Below are positions 15,677 to 23,328 of a DNA stretch of 34,498 nt, in pieces. The notes under the pieces were generated by a model that saw only the letters and a list, made by a program, of their open reading frames with translations, was not told the origin of the DNA and made no database searches. Position 1 is the first letter of the stretch; every line of letters starts with the position of its first letter. The DNA comes from Longimicrobiales bacterium (GTDB taxonomy: Bacteria; Gemmatimonadota; Gemmatimonadetes; Longimicrobiales; RSA9). Both the position numbers and the translations under genes were made by a program. The stretch lies in NCBI GenBank assembly GCA_035764935.1, contig DASTYK010000050.1, forward strand, positions 1 through 34,498. The letters are read 5' to 3'.

Positions 15677-17260
15677 CTATGACCCTGCGCGTTCCAGAAC
15701 GGTATCGCGGAGCTCCCGCTCGTTGTCCCGGTACGGGTAGTCAGTGTTGTGATGCAAACCCCTGCTCTCCCTGCGCAAGCGCGCCGACCGCACGACCAGC
15801 TCCGCGACCTCGAGGAGGTTGCGCGCCTCGAGGAACTCGGGGTCGCGCACGGAGCCGGCGTCCAGGCCGGCGCGCAGGGTGTCAAGGCGGCGAGCGGCTC
15901 GCCCCAGGCGCTCGTCGGTCCTGACCAGGCCGACGTCGTCCCAGAGCGACTGCCGGATGGACGCGCGCAGCGACTGCCACGCACCGCCCGGTGCCCGCCC
16001 CTCGGGCAGAGGCACCACCGGCTCACCACGGCCGCCCGTCACTCGCCCCGCCTGCGCCAGCGAAGCCGGCAGCGCCTGCGCTGCCCGGTGACTGTAAACG
16101 ACCGCTTCCAGCAGAGAATTGGATGCTAGACGATTTGCCCCATGGACGCCAGTGCAGGCCACTTCGCCGGCCGCGAAGAGCCCGCGCAGCGACGTACGAC
16201 CATCCGCATCCGTGCGGATGCCGCCGCATGCATAGTGCGCCGCGGGCACCACCGGTATCGGCTCCCGGCGGATATCGATTCCGCGCGCCGCGCACTCCTT
16301 CATGATGCCCGGGAAGCGTGCCTCGATTCGATCGCCCGCGATCGGCGAAAGGTCGAGCAGCGCGTGTGGCGCATCCGTCTCCTTCATCAACCTGTCGATC
16401 GCCCGTGCCACGATGTCGCGCGGGGCGAGCGAGCCGAGCGGATGCACCCCCTCCATCAGCGCCGCGCCCGAGGGGGTTCGCAGGATGGCGCCCTCGCCGC
16501 GCACCGCTTCCGAGATCAGGAAGGTGACGCCGTCGGGCGCGTCCAGCGCCGTCGGGTGGAACTGCATGAACTCGAGGTTGGCGACCTGGGCCCCGGCTCG
16601 GTACGCCATCGCAACGCCGTCACCTGTCGCGATGTCCGGGTTGGTCGTGTGCAGCCACGCCTGCCCCATCCCGCCGGTGGCGAGCAGCACGACCTGCGCG
16701 TCGTACCGGGTGAGCGTATCGGTATGGTGATCCAGCACGATCGCACCCGCACAGCGCGGCGGTGTGCCGCGCACCAGCAGGTCCACCGCGAGATGATCCT
16801 CGAGCAGCGTGATGCGCGGCTCGGCCGCGACGGCACCGAGCAGCGCGCGCTCGATCTCGCGGCCGGTGAGATCACCCGCGTGCAGAATGCGACGCACCGA
16901 GTGTCCGCCTTCGCGGCCGAGCGAGACCGTTTCCTGCTCCTGCGTGAAGCGCACGCCCCACTCGATGAGCTCCCGCACACGCGCGGGCCCCTCCTCGACC
17001 AGCATGCGCACGGCGCTCGTGTGACAGAGCCCCGCACCGGCGACGAAGGTGTCGCGCGCGTGCAGCTCGACCGAGTCGTCGTCGCTCCACACGGCCGCGA
17101 TGCCACCCTGCGCGTAGTTCGTGCTCGACTGCGCCCGCTGTTTCTTGGTGACCAGCACCACGTCCCCGTGCTGCGCCGCCTTCAGGGCATAGCTGAGCCC
17201 GGCGATGCCACTGCCGATGACGAGCACGTCGCACGCCTCGTGGCGCATCCGATCAGGCAT
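15677..17260 (-). CDS. nadB: L-aspartate oxidase
   Basis: NadB is a FAD enzyme that oxidises aspartate to iminoaspartate, the first step of de novo NAD synthesis. From the ATG at 17260 the protein has 527 residues. The FAD fold shows [16 protein letters not shown] at 14-29 and [10 protein letters not shown] at 48-57. Active-site residues typical of the family are seen: H235 in [10 protein letters not shown]281 in [10 protein letters not shown]342 in HYACGGI and R377 in [15 protein letters not shown]. The start is uncertain: 17260 overlaps lpxK by 8 bases, and 17248 begins just after its stop. nadA and nadC are not in the window. The C-terminal helical domain is full length, so a fumarate-reductase or succinate-dehydrogenase flavoprotein is unlikely. 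Confidence 0.94.
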   Translation of the reverse strand: MPDRMRHEACDVLVIGSGIAGLSYALKAAQHGDVVLVTKKQRAQSSTNYAQGGIAAVWSDDDSVELHARDTFVAGAGLCHTSAVRMLVEEGPARVRELIEWGVRFTQEQETVSLGREGGHSVRRILHAGDLTGREIERALLGAVAAEPRITLLEDHLAVDLLVRGTPPRCAGAIVLDHHTDTLTRYDAQVVLLATGGMGQAWLHTTNPDIATGDGVAMAYRAGAQVANLEFMQFHPTALDAPDGVTFLISEAVRGEGAILRTPSGAALMEGVHPLGSLAPRDIVARAIDRLMKETDAPHALLDLSPIAGDRIEARFPGIMKECAARGIDIRREPIPVVPAAHYACGGIRTDADGRTSLRGLFAAGEVACTGVHGANRLASNSLLEAVVYSHRAAQALPASLAQAGRVTGGRGEPVVPLPEGRAPGGAWQSLRASIRQSLWDDVGLVRTDERLGRAARRLDTLRAGLDAGSVRDPEFLEARNLLEVAELVVRSARLRRESRGLHHNTDYPYRDNERELRDTVLERAGS

Positions 17261-18344
17261 GCGACACCGGCAGTGTCGAGAGCAGGCGATCCAGCTCCTC
17301 TGCACCATCCGTCATGACGACGTCCTGCTCGAGCAGCCACACGTCGTCCGCATTCAGCAGGCCCTGCAGCTTCACCCAGTCCTTGGCAGTCGTGACAACC
17401 GGCCTGCCGGACGCGCGCTGCTCGATCGCTGCTGCGTCCGTGCGCGTGTATGCGTGATGGTCGCGGAACGTGAGCACGTCACCGATCTGCGCCCCCGCCG
17501 CGCGTGCGCCGGCCAGGAACAGCTCGGGCTGTGCAACCGCTGCGACGAGCAGCGCCGGGCGCTCCGGCGGACCGGCCGCGTCGCGTCCGGTACCTGCCCG
17601 CGGCTCTGCACGCGCTCGCTCCACCTGGCTGCGAGCGACGTCGGGCGCTGCACCTGTCGGCCGGGTCCACCGTTCGGGGGTCATGCGAGCGAGCCATACG
17701 GGCACACCGCCCGCGATGCGCTCCACGTCTGACCGCACGGGCGCAGGGTCCAGCGGCGTTCGGTATGTCACGATCACTGCCGTGGCGCGCTTCAGTGCCG
17801 ATGGCGACTCGCGCCACGCACCGCGCGGCAGCAGCCGCGGCATCGACGTCCACGTTTCTGCCGCGACCAGCACCAGGTCGATGTCACGTGCAAGCCGCCG
17901 ATGCTGGAACCCGTCGTCGAGGATCAGCACCGTGGCACCCTCATCCGCAGCTGCCCGCGCACTCGCGACGCGATCACGGCCGACGTGAACCGGCACATCC
18001 GGGTTCCACTGCCGGTGCAGCATCGGTTCGTCCTCGGCATAGCCGCCATGCAGGAGCGCCGGACTGTGGCCCAGCATCGCGAGCCGCGCGGCGAGGAACG
18101 CCGAGAACGGCGTCTTCCCTGCACCGCCGATCGCGATGTTGCCGACACTGATGACGGGGACCGGTGCGCGCTCGACGGCGCGCATGCCGCGCGTGAACGC
18201 TGCGTTACGCAGCGTGCTCACACCCCGGAACGCGAGCTCGGCGGGAACGAGCAGCGCGCTCAGCGCACGTCCCGCAGCCCCGGCCTGCTCGCGCCACATG
18301 CGCTCTACGAACGCGCCCGCCCGCTCACTCACGCGGCTCACCAT
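17253..18344 (-). CDS. lpxK: Tetraacyldisaccharide 4'-kinase (lipid A), divergent
   Basis: LpxK phosphorylates the 4' position of the tetraacyl disaccharide to give lipid IVA, at the inner membrane. The 363-residue protein has an N-terminal amphipathic or membrane segment, Walker A GNIAIGGAGKTP at 69-79, the metal and base motif DDGFQHRRLARD at 143-154, FRDHHAYT at 293-300 and TTAKDWVKL at 318-326. Two oddities stand out. Where the family has SRGYGG followed by about 15-20 residues before DEP, this protein has only LLHGGYAEDEP (97-107). Residues about 224-263 form an Arg/Ala/Pro-rich insert. I chose the ATG at 18344; a GTG at 18350 is possible. It overlaps the DUF374 gene by about 20 bases. 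Confidence 0.88.
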   Translation of the reverse strand: MVSRVSERAGAFVERMWREQAGAAGRALSALLVPAELAFRGVSTLRNAAFTRGMRAVERAPVPVISVGNIAIGGAGKTPFSAFLAARLAMLGHSPALLHGGYAEDEPMLHRQWNPDVPVHVGRDRVASARAAADEGATVLILDDGFQHRRLARDIDLVLVAAETWTSMPRLLPRGAWRESPSALKRATAVIVTYRTPLDPAPVRSDVERIAGGVPVWLARMTPERWTRPTGAAPDVARSQVERARAEPRAGTGRDAAGPPERPALLVAAVAQPELFLAGARAAGAQIGDVLTFRDHHAYTRTDAAAIEQRASGRPVVTTAKDWVKLQGLLNADDVWLLEQDVVMTDGAEELDRLLSTLPVSHA

Positions 18345-18987
18345 GCACACCCAGCGCGCGCTCCGCGCGCTCGGTCAGTGCGTTCATCTCCGTCTCGATC
18401 TCGGCGCCCACCCGCTCGAGCTCTGCGTCGTCGGCGTCACGCGGGATGGTTCTCGGCTCACCATAGACGAGCCGCACGCGCGTGAACGGCTGCGGCACCA
18501 GGAATCGGTCCCAGCCGCCGAGCCACCAGGCACGGGTTGCCGCGGCTGCCGTCGGCAGCACGGGCACACCGCTCATCCGCGCAGCGAGCAGCGAGCCGGG
18601 CTTCAATTTCCGCCTCGGCCCGCGCGGGCCGTCCGGCGTCACCGCGAGCGACTGTCCGTCGCGCAGCACCCGCACCATGGAACGCAGGGCACCCGACCCA
18701 CCGCGCGAGCTCGAGCCGCGCAGCACGGTGTATCCCCAGCGCTGCACCACCCGGGCAATGTACTCACCGTCCTTCGACTGGCTGATCAGGGTGGCGAGTC
18801 CTGCACCGCGCTGACGGAATGCGAACACGAGCAGGTGGCCGTGCCAGCACAGCCCGAGAAGCGGCTTGCCGTTGATGCGCAGTCCGTGCTCCGGCTCGTT
18901 CTCCGTCTCGAAGCGCACGCTCGCCATGAGCGAGCGGATCAGGGCATCGCCGGCAAAGCCGGCGAGCGCGTAGCGTGGCTCACTCAT
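18325..18987 (-). CDS. DUF374 lysophospholipid acyltransferase-like protein, probable lipid A acyltransferase
   Basis: This 220-residue protein is a DUF374 member of the lysophospholipid acyltransferase superfamily. Visible family blocks are WHGHLL at 48-53, where the family usually holds its catalytic His, ISQSKDGEYIARVV at 68-81, RGSSSRGG at 90-97 and TPDGPRGP at 117-124. DUF374 proteins include the LpxJ type of late lipid A acyltransferase known from epsilonproteobacteria. Its position between lpxB and lpxK, overlapping lpxB by 4 bases (ATGA) and lpxK by about 20, strongly suggests that it adds a secondary acyl chain to lipid A. I see no LpxL/LpxM-type gene in the window. A role in phospholipid synthesis is the alternative. 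Confidence 0.85.
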   Translation of the reverse strand: MSEPRYALAGFAGDALIRSLMASVRFETENEPEHGLRINGKPLLGLCWHGHLLVFAFRQRGAGLATLISQSKDGEYIARVVQRWGYTVLRGSSSRGGSGALRSMVRVLRDGQSLAVTPDGPRGPRRKLKPGSLLAARMSGVPVLPTAAAATRAWWLGGWDRFLVPQPFTRVRLVYGEPRTIPRDADDAELERVGAEIETEMNALTERAERALGVHGEPRE

Positions 18988-20117
18988 CGCTGCTCGATCA
19001 GCTCGCGGGCGAGTGCAGCGACCTGCGTCGCGGCATCCCCTGCACCGGGCGGCGGCTGCAGCGCCGTGCGCACCCTGGCGAGTCCCGCGAGCGTGCGCGT
19101 GCGGGTGGGGCCGTCGGCGAGCAGCGGCAGCAGCGCGTCCGCGAGTGCCGCGGGCGTCGCCTGGTCCTGGATGAACTCCGGGGCAAGGCGCTCACCCGCC
19201 ACCAGGTTCACGAGTCCGACGTGCTCCACCTCGACGACGCGCCGCGCGATTGCATAGGACAGCGGGTGCATCCGGTACGCGATGACCATCGGCGTGCCGG
19301 CGACCGCCGCCTGCAGCGTGGTCGTTCCGGACTTGACGAGCGCGGCCGATGCATGCTGCAGCAGTGCCTGGTTGTCACGTGTGCGGGGCCAGGTCGCCGT
19401 GGCGTACAGCGGTGCGGGTACTGCGTCGCCCGCGGCGATCACCGGCTGCACATCCGGCCGCGCGGCGCGGACCCGCTCAGCGGCCGCTTCGAAGAGCGCG
19501 AGGTGGCGTCGCACCTCCTGCGCGCGTGAGCCGGGAAACAGGGCCAGGATCGGTCGCCCGGGATCGATGCCCAGCTGCGCGCACAGCGCAGCGCGTGCGG
19601 TCGCTTCGGCCCGTCGGTCGAGCAGCGGGTGGCCGACGAAGAGCGCACGCGTGCCCGCTGCCTCGAAGAGCTGCTGCTCGAATGGAAGGATGACCGCAAG
19701 TCGGTCGGACGTCTCGGCAAGCTGGCGCACCCGGCTGCTGTGCCACGCCCAGACCTGCGGCGCAATGTAGTACAGCACCGGGATGCCGCGCTCCTTCGCC
19801 ATGCGTGCGAGTCGCATGTTGAAGCCGGGATAGTCGATGGGGATGACCAGGTCGGGCGGTCGGGCATCCAGCTCGCGACGCGTGTCGCGCAGCAGTCGCA
19901 CGAAGAATGGCAGGTGACGCGCGACCTCGGCAAAGCCCATGACCGCGAGGTCGTCGACGTGCGCCCGCAGACTGACGCCGGCACCCTGCATGAGCGAGCC
20001 GCCGAAGCCGTACAGCTCTGCATCGGGCCATTGCTCGCGCAGTGCGCGGGCAACACCGGAACCATGCAGGTCGCCCGACGGCTCACCCGCCGAGATCAGG
20101 ATGCGGGGTGCTGCCAA
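18984..20117 (-). CDS. lpxB: Lipid-A-disaccharide synthase
   Basis: LpxB joins UDP-diacyl-glucosamine with lipid X to make the lipid A disaccharide, working as a peripheral inner-membrane glycosyltransferase. The 377-residue protein starts ILISAGEPSGDLHGSGVARAL (near residue 6), the family hallmark. It also shows IDYPGFNMRLA, YYIAPQVWAWHSSRVRQLA, VGHPLLD, ALFPGSRAQEVRRHLALF and the C-terminal SGTTTLQAAVAGTPMVIAYR. The start is a TTG at 20117, only 7 bases after the stop of a 44-residue gene and without a clear ribosome site. Upstream in frame is a stop, so no better start exists. Coupling to the small gene is likely. Confidence 0.95.
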   Translation of the reverse strand: MAAPRILISAGEPSGDLHGSGVARALREQWPDAELYGFGGSLMQGAGVSLRAHVDDLAVMGFAEVARHLPFFVRLLRDTRRELDARPPDLVIPIDYPGFNMRLARMAKERGIPVLYYIAPQVWAWHSSRVRQLAETSDRLAVILPFEQQLFEAAGTRALFVGHPLLDRRAEATARAALCAQLGIDPGRPILALFPGSRAQEVRRHLALFEAAAERVRAARPDVQPVIAAGDAVPAPLYATATWPRTRDNQALLQHASAALVKSGTTTLQAAVAGTPMVIAYRMHPLSYAIARRVVEVEHVGLVNLVAGERLAPEFIQDQATPAALADALLPLLADGPTRTRTLAGLARVRTALQPPPGAGDAATQVAALARELIEQR

Positions 20118-20124
20118 GGCGTGC

Positions 20125-20259
20125 TCAGGTGTAGCGGCTCAGGTACCAGATCATGTACAGCACGAGCAGAAATCCAAGCACGAGCTTCCACGTCTTCGGC
20201 CTCCCTTTCGGTCCGCCGAAGCCGTCCCGTCGCTCACGCCGTCTCTCGATCAGTGACAT
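20125..20259 (-). CDS. Small basic membrane peptide (44 residues) between the Gfo/Idh gene and lpxB
   Basis: An ATG at 20259 opens a 44-codon frame ending TGA at 20125. Residues 1-25 are strongly basic (MSLIERRRERRDG, then GPKGRPKTWK). Residues about 26-40 form a hydrophobic helix, LVLGFLLVLYMIWYL, and the peptide ends SRYT. The layout matches a small single-pass inner-membrane protein with the N-terminus in the cytoplasm. It overlaps the end of the oxidoreductase gene by 26 bases and ends 7 bases before the lpxB TTG. Without it there would be a 116-base gap in an otherwise tightly packed operon. No homologue is recognised; the function is unknown. A weak GGA 5-7 bases upstream is the only ribosome-site hint. 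Confidence 0.6.
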   Translation of the reverse strand: MSLIERRRERRDGFGGPKGRPKTWKLVLGFLLVLYMIWYLSRYT

Positions 20260-21262
20260 GGGTCCGCATCCGTTCTACGATGTCCAGTGCGACCGCGAGC
20301 GCGCGCCTTCCATCTTCGCCGCTCACCGCCACCGCCTCCTCCCCGCGCACCGCCGCCAGGAAGCTGGCCAGCTCGGGGCGCAGCGGCTCGACGCCGTCGC
20401 CCTCCAGCGGGATGCGCTCGACGATCTCGAGCAGTCCTGCGGCCATGGGCAGGCCACCACTGCTGCCGTCGTCCGTACCGGCCGCGAGCGCGGCCATGCG
20501 CGACTCGACGTCGATCCCGGGACGCAGCCGCAGAAACTCACCGGTACCCGCGGCAAGGTCCAGGCTGATGTAGCCGCTCCGCTGGAAGAAGCGGATCTTG
20601 CGCTCACGCTTGATCGACACGCGGCTCGCCGTCAGGTTGGCGACGCCGCCGCCCTCGAACTCGAGGCGCGCGTTCGCGATGTCCGGGCTGCGCGTCAGCA
20701 CGGGCACACCTACCGCAGCGAGCGAGACGACCGGCCGCTTCATGATGCTGAGCACCAGGTCGAGGTCGTGGATCATCAGGTCGAGCACGACCGCGACGTC
20801 GGTGCCCCGTGGGTTGAACGGTGCGAGCCGGTGCGACTCGACGAACAGCGGGTCGTCGAGCCACGGCTCACACGCGCGTACCGCGCCGTTGAAGCGTTCG
20901 ACATGCCCGATCTGCACGATCGCTTCCGCACCCGCTGCAGCCGCGAGGATCCGGTCCGCCGCATCGATCGAGGGCGCAATCGGCTTCTCGATCAGCACGT
21001 GCACACCCCGCGTCAGTGCCTCCAGCGCCGCACGCTCGTGCGCCTGCGTCGGGACCGCGATCACGCATGCGTCGACACGGTCGAGCAGCTCACCCGCATC
21101 CGCGAACGTCGGCACGCTCAGCTTCTCTCCTACCTCCGCGAGCCGCTCCGGATTGCTGTCGTGCACACCGACCAGGTCGCTTCCCTCCAGCTCGCGCAGG
21201 ATGCGCGCGTGATGGAAGCCCAGCGCACCGACCCCGATGACCCCGGTGCGGACCGCGCTCAT
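20234..21262 (-). CDS. Gfo/Idh/MocA-family oxidoreductase, GnnA-like candidate
   Basis: This 342-residue NAD(P)-dependent oxidoreductase has an N-terminal Rossmann fold (TGVIGVGALGFHHARIL, residues 6-22), the EKP motif at 92-94, and a conserved acid/His pair in DLMIHDLDLV at 161-170. It lies between lpxA and lpxB, overlapping lpxA as ATGA. In Acidithiobacillus ferrooxidans the genes between lpxA and lpxB include gnnA, a member of this family that oxidises UDP-GlcNAc at C3, so that GnnB can install an amine for amide-linked lipid A. That context makes a UDP-GlcNAc 3-dehydrogenase the best guess. However, no GnnB aminotransferase is present here, so the product could also be another sugar-nucleotide or envelope metabolite. 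The first ATG at 21262 is clear; longer readings run into lpxA. Confidence 0.85.
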   Translation of the reverse strand: MSAVRTGVIGVGALGFHHARILRELEGSDLVGVHDSNPERLAEVGEKLSVPTFADAGELLDRVDACVIAVPTQAHERAALEALTRGVHVLIEKPIAPSIDAADRILAAAAGAEAIVQIGHVERFNGAVRACEPWLDDPLFVESHRLAPFNPRGTDVAVVLDLMIHDLDLVLSIMKRPVVSLAAVGVPVLTRSPDIANARLEFEGGGVANLTASRVSIKRERKIRFFQRSGYISLDLAAGTGEFLRLRPGIDVESRMAALAAGTDDGSSGGLPMAAGLLEIVERIPLEGDGVEPLRPELASFLAAVRGEEAVAVSGEDGRRALAVALDIVERMRTHVTDRETA

Positions 21263-22029
21263 ACCGCGATCCCGCGCCGACTCGTCTCGATGAAGCGGAT
21301 CATCTGCCGCACCTCGTCGGTCTGCTCCACCTCGCCGCGGATCCGCTCGAGCGCCTGCGTCACGTTCAGCCTGGACTGGAAGAGCAGCCGGTGCGCCTGG
21401 CGGATCGGACGCAGTGCGCCGTTCTCGAAGCCGCGGCGGCGCAGCCCCACCGTGTTCAACCCGATGATGTGTATGGGATGACCGGACGCTTTCACGAATG
21501 GCGGAACGTCCTTGCGTACGGCCGAGGCGCCGCCGACCATCGCATGCGCGCCGATGCGCGCGAACTGATGGATCGCGGTGAGTCCGCCCACGATCGCCCA
21601 GTCGCTGATCTCGACATGGCCGCCCATCTGCACCGCGTTTGCGATGATCACGCGGTCGCCGATGATGCAGTCGTGCGCGACGTGTGCATACGCCATGATC
21701 AGGCAATCTTCGCCGACCTCGGTCCGCCCGTGCGCAGCCGTACCGCGGTTCACCGTCACGCACTCGCGAATCGTCGTACGATCGCCGACGACCACAGGCG
21801 CGACCTCACCCCCGAACTTCAGGTCCTGCGGATCCCCGCCGAGCACAGCACCGGCTGCCACGAAGCAGTCGCTGCCGAGATGCACGTCGCGCTCGAGCAC
21901 GACGTGCGGCCCGAGTCGCGTGCCGTCACCGAGCCGGCAGCCCGGGCCGACGATGCTGTACGCACCGATCTCGACGTTTGCGCCCAGCTCCGCGCTGCCA
22001 TCGATCAGTGCCGTCGGATGAATGGCCAA
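21259..22029 (-). CDS. lpxA: Acyl-[ACP]--UDP-N-acetylglucosamine O-acyltransferase
   Basis: LpxA catalyses the first lipid A step, moving an R-3-hydroxyacyl chain from ACP to the 3-position of UDP-GlcNAc (or of its 3-amino analogue in some species). The 256-residue protein is a left-handed beta-helix of hexapeptide repeats (such as LGANVEIGAYSIVG). The catalytic-type His119 lies in MAYAHVAHDC. HAMVGGASAV keeps a glycine at the position matching E. coli Gly173, which in E. coli permits a long (C14) chain. The C-terminal GLRRRGFENGALRPIR block is typical. The TTG start at 22029 is backed by a GGGGGA site and lies 9 bases after lpxC-fabZ. Confidence 0.96.
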   Translation of the reverse strand: MAIHPTALIDGSAELGANVEIGAYSIVGPGCRLGDGTRLGPHVVLERDVHLGSDCFVAAGAVLGGDPQDLKFGGEVAPVVVGDRTTIRECVTVNRGTAAHGRTEVGEDCLIMAYAHVAHDCIIGDRVIIANAVQMGGHVEISDWAIVGGLTAIHQFARIGAHAMVGGASAVRKDVPPFVKASGHPIHIIGLNTVGLRRRGFENGALRPIRQAHRLLFQSRLNVTQALERIRGEVEQTDEVRQMIRFIETSRRGIAV

Positions 22030-22033
22030 CTCG

Positions 22034-22040
22034 TCCCCCT
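22034..22040 (-). promoter_or_regulatory. Purine-rich ribosome site supporting the TTG start of lpxA
   Basis: AGGGGGA on the minus strand overlaps the TAG stop of lpxC-fabZ and lies 4 bases before the TTG at 22029. The arrangement fits re-initiation after the upstream stop. Confidence 0.55.
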
Positions 22041-23328
22041 ACCGATCGACGATGCGTGCCATCATCTCGGCCTCGACGGCGAGCTTGCCGTCCACGAACC
22101 CTTCGCCACGCATCTTGCACACGTGACGGCGCATGGACAGCACCTCGACCTCGAAGCGGATCTGGTCGCCCGGAGTGATGGGACGGCGCCACTTCACGTT
22201 GTCGAGGGACATGAAGTACACGATCTTCTCCTCGACGTCCGGGATCGACCCCATCATCAGCAGTCCGCCGACCTGCGCCATCGCCTCGATAATGAGGACG
22301 CCCGGCATCACCGGGTGCCCCGGGTAGTGCCCCTGGAAGAATGGCTCGTTGATCGTGACGTTCTTGATCCCGACGATGCGGCGCTCCGACTCGTACTCGA
22401 TGATCCGGTCGACGAGCAGCATCGGGTAGCGGTGTGGCAGGTGCTGCATGATGCGGTTGATGTCCACGATGCCCTGCACCGCCGGGCTGCGACGCACCGA
22501 CTCGGCGATCGCGCGCGCCAGCTCCAGGTTGCCGGCGTGACTCGGCCGGTCCGCGATCACGTGTGCGTGCAGCCGCCCGCCCAGCAGCGCCAGGTCGCCG
22601 ATGATGTCACCCACCTTGTGGCGCACGAACTCGTCGTCCCAGCGCAGCTCGCCCTGCTCCAGCCCCTCGTCATTGAGCACGACGGCGTTATCGAGCGTGA
22701 CACCCTGTGCAAGCCCGCGCGCACGCAGTGCTTCAGCCTCGTTCATGAAGCCGAACGTGCGGGCAGCGCTCAGCTCCGCGCGAAAGGCGTCGGGGCTCAC
22801 GTCCCAGGAGCCGAACTGGCGGCGTATCAGCGGGTGGTCGAACTCGATGGTCGTCGAGATGCGCAGGTGCTCGGCCGGCAGCGCGGAGTAGCTCGGGCTG
22901 CCCCGCTCCCCGATGGACACCGGCGCGTTCAGCCGGATCACGTGGGGTGGCACGCCCTGCGCATTCAGCCCCGCCGTTTCGAGCGCCTCGAAGAACGGCT
23001 GGAAGCTGCCGTCGAGGATCGGGATCTCGGGGCCGTCGATCTCGATGATGATGTTGTCGATGCCGAGTGCGCTCACGGCCGCGAGCACGTGCTCGATGGT
23101 GTGCACGCGCACGTCGCCCTGGGCGAGCGTTGTGCCACGGTCGGTCGACGCCACGTGCTGGAGCCGCGCCTGCAGCTCCGGCCGGCCGTCCAGGTCCACA
23201 CGCCGGAACCGTATGCCTGCGTTCGCCTCCGCCGGCAGAAATGTCAGGCGGGCGGTGCTGCCCGTGTGCAGGCCCACGCCCTCGAGTGTCGCTTCTCCGC
23301 CGATCGTCTGCTGCTCCGGCGCTGTCAT
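22039..23328 (-). CDS. lpxC/fabZ: Bifunctional UDP-3-O-acyl-N-acetylglucosamine deacetylase / 3-hydroxyacyl-ACP dehydratase (LpxC-FabZ fusion)
   Basis: One 429-residue frame carries two enzymes. Residues about 5-282 are LpxC, the zinc deacetylase that commits the cell to lipid A synthesis. Zinc ligands are H80 (HTIEHVLAA), H237 and D241 (HKVGDIIGDLALLG), with E79 and H264 (RPSHAGN) as catalytic residues. Residues about 287-429 are FabZ, which dehydrates 3-hydroxyacyl-ACP in fatty-acid elongation. Its HLPHRYPMLLVDRI and GHYPGHPVMPGVLIIEAMAQ include the active-site pair H334 and E348. The two enzymes compete for, or act just after, the same 3-hydroxyacyl pool, so fusion could balance membrane lipid and lipid A. 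Such fusions are known from Bacteroidota. The ATG overlaps the lpxD stop as ATGA. Confidence 0.97.
   Translation of the reverse strand: MTAPEQQTIGGEATLEGVGLHTGSTARLTFLPAEANAGIRFRRVDLDGRPELQARLQHVASTDRGTTLAQGDVRVHTIEHVLAAVSALGIDNIIIEIDGPEIPILDGSFQPFFEALETAGLNAQGVPPHVIRLNAPVSIGERGSPSYSALPAEHLRISTTIEFDHPLIRRQFGSWDVSPDAFRAELSAARTFGFMNEAEALRARGLAQGVTLDNAVVLNDEGLEQGELRWDDEFVRHKVGDIIGDLALLGGRLHAHVIADRPSHAGNLELARAIAESVRRSPAVQGIVDINRIMQHLPHRYPMLLVDRIIEYESERRIVGIKNVTINEPFFQGHYPGHPVMPGVLIIEAMAQVGGLLMMGSIPDVEEKIVYFMSLDNVKWRRPITPGDQIRFEVEVLSMRRHVCKMRGEGFVDGKLAVEAEMMARIVDR

Noticed and set aside
15664-16029. N-terminal extension of the glutamate dehydrogenase
   Set aside because: It lies inside nadB in another frame and lacks conservation cues. 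The ATG at 15663 has a good ribosome site.
21263-21763. N-terminal extension of the Gfo/Idh oxidoreductase
   Set aside because: The added residues are Arg/Gly-rich shadow of lpxA. The Rossmann motif begins right after the ATG at 21262.
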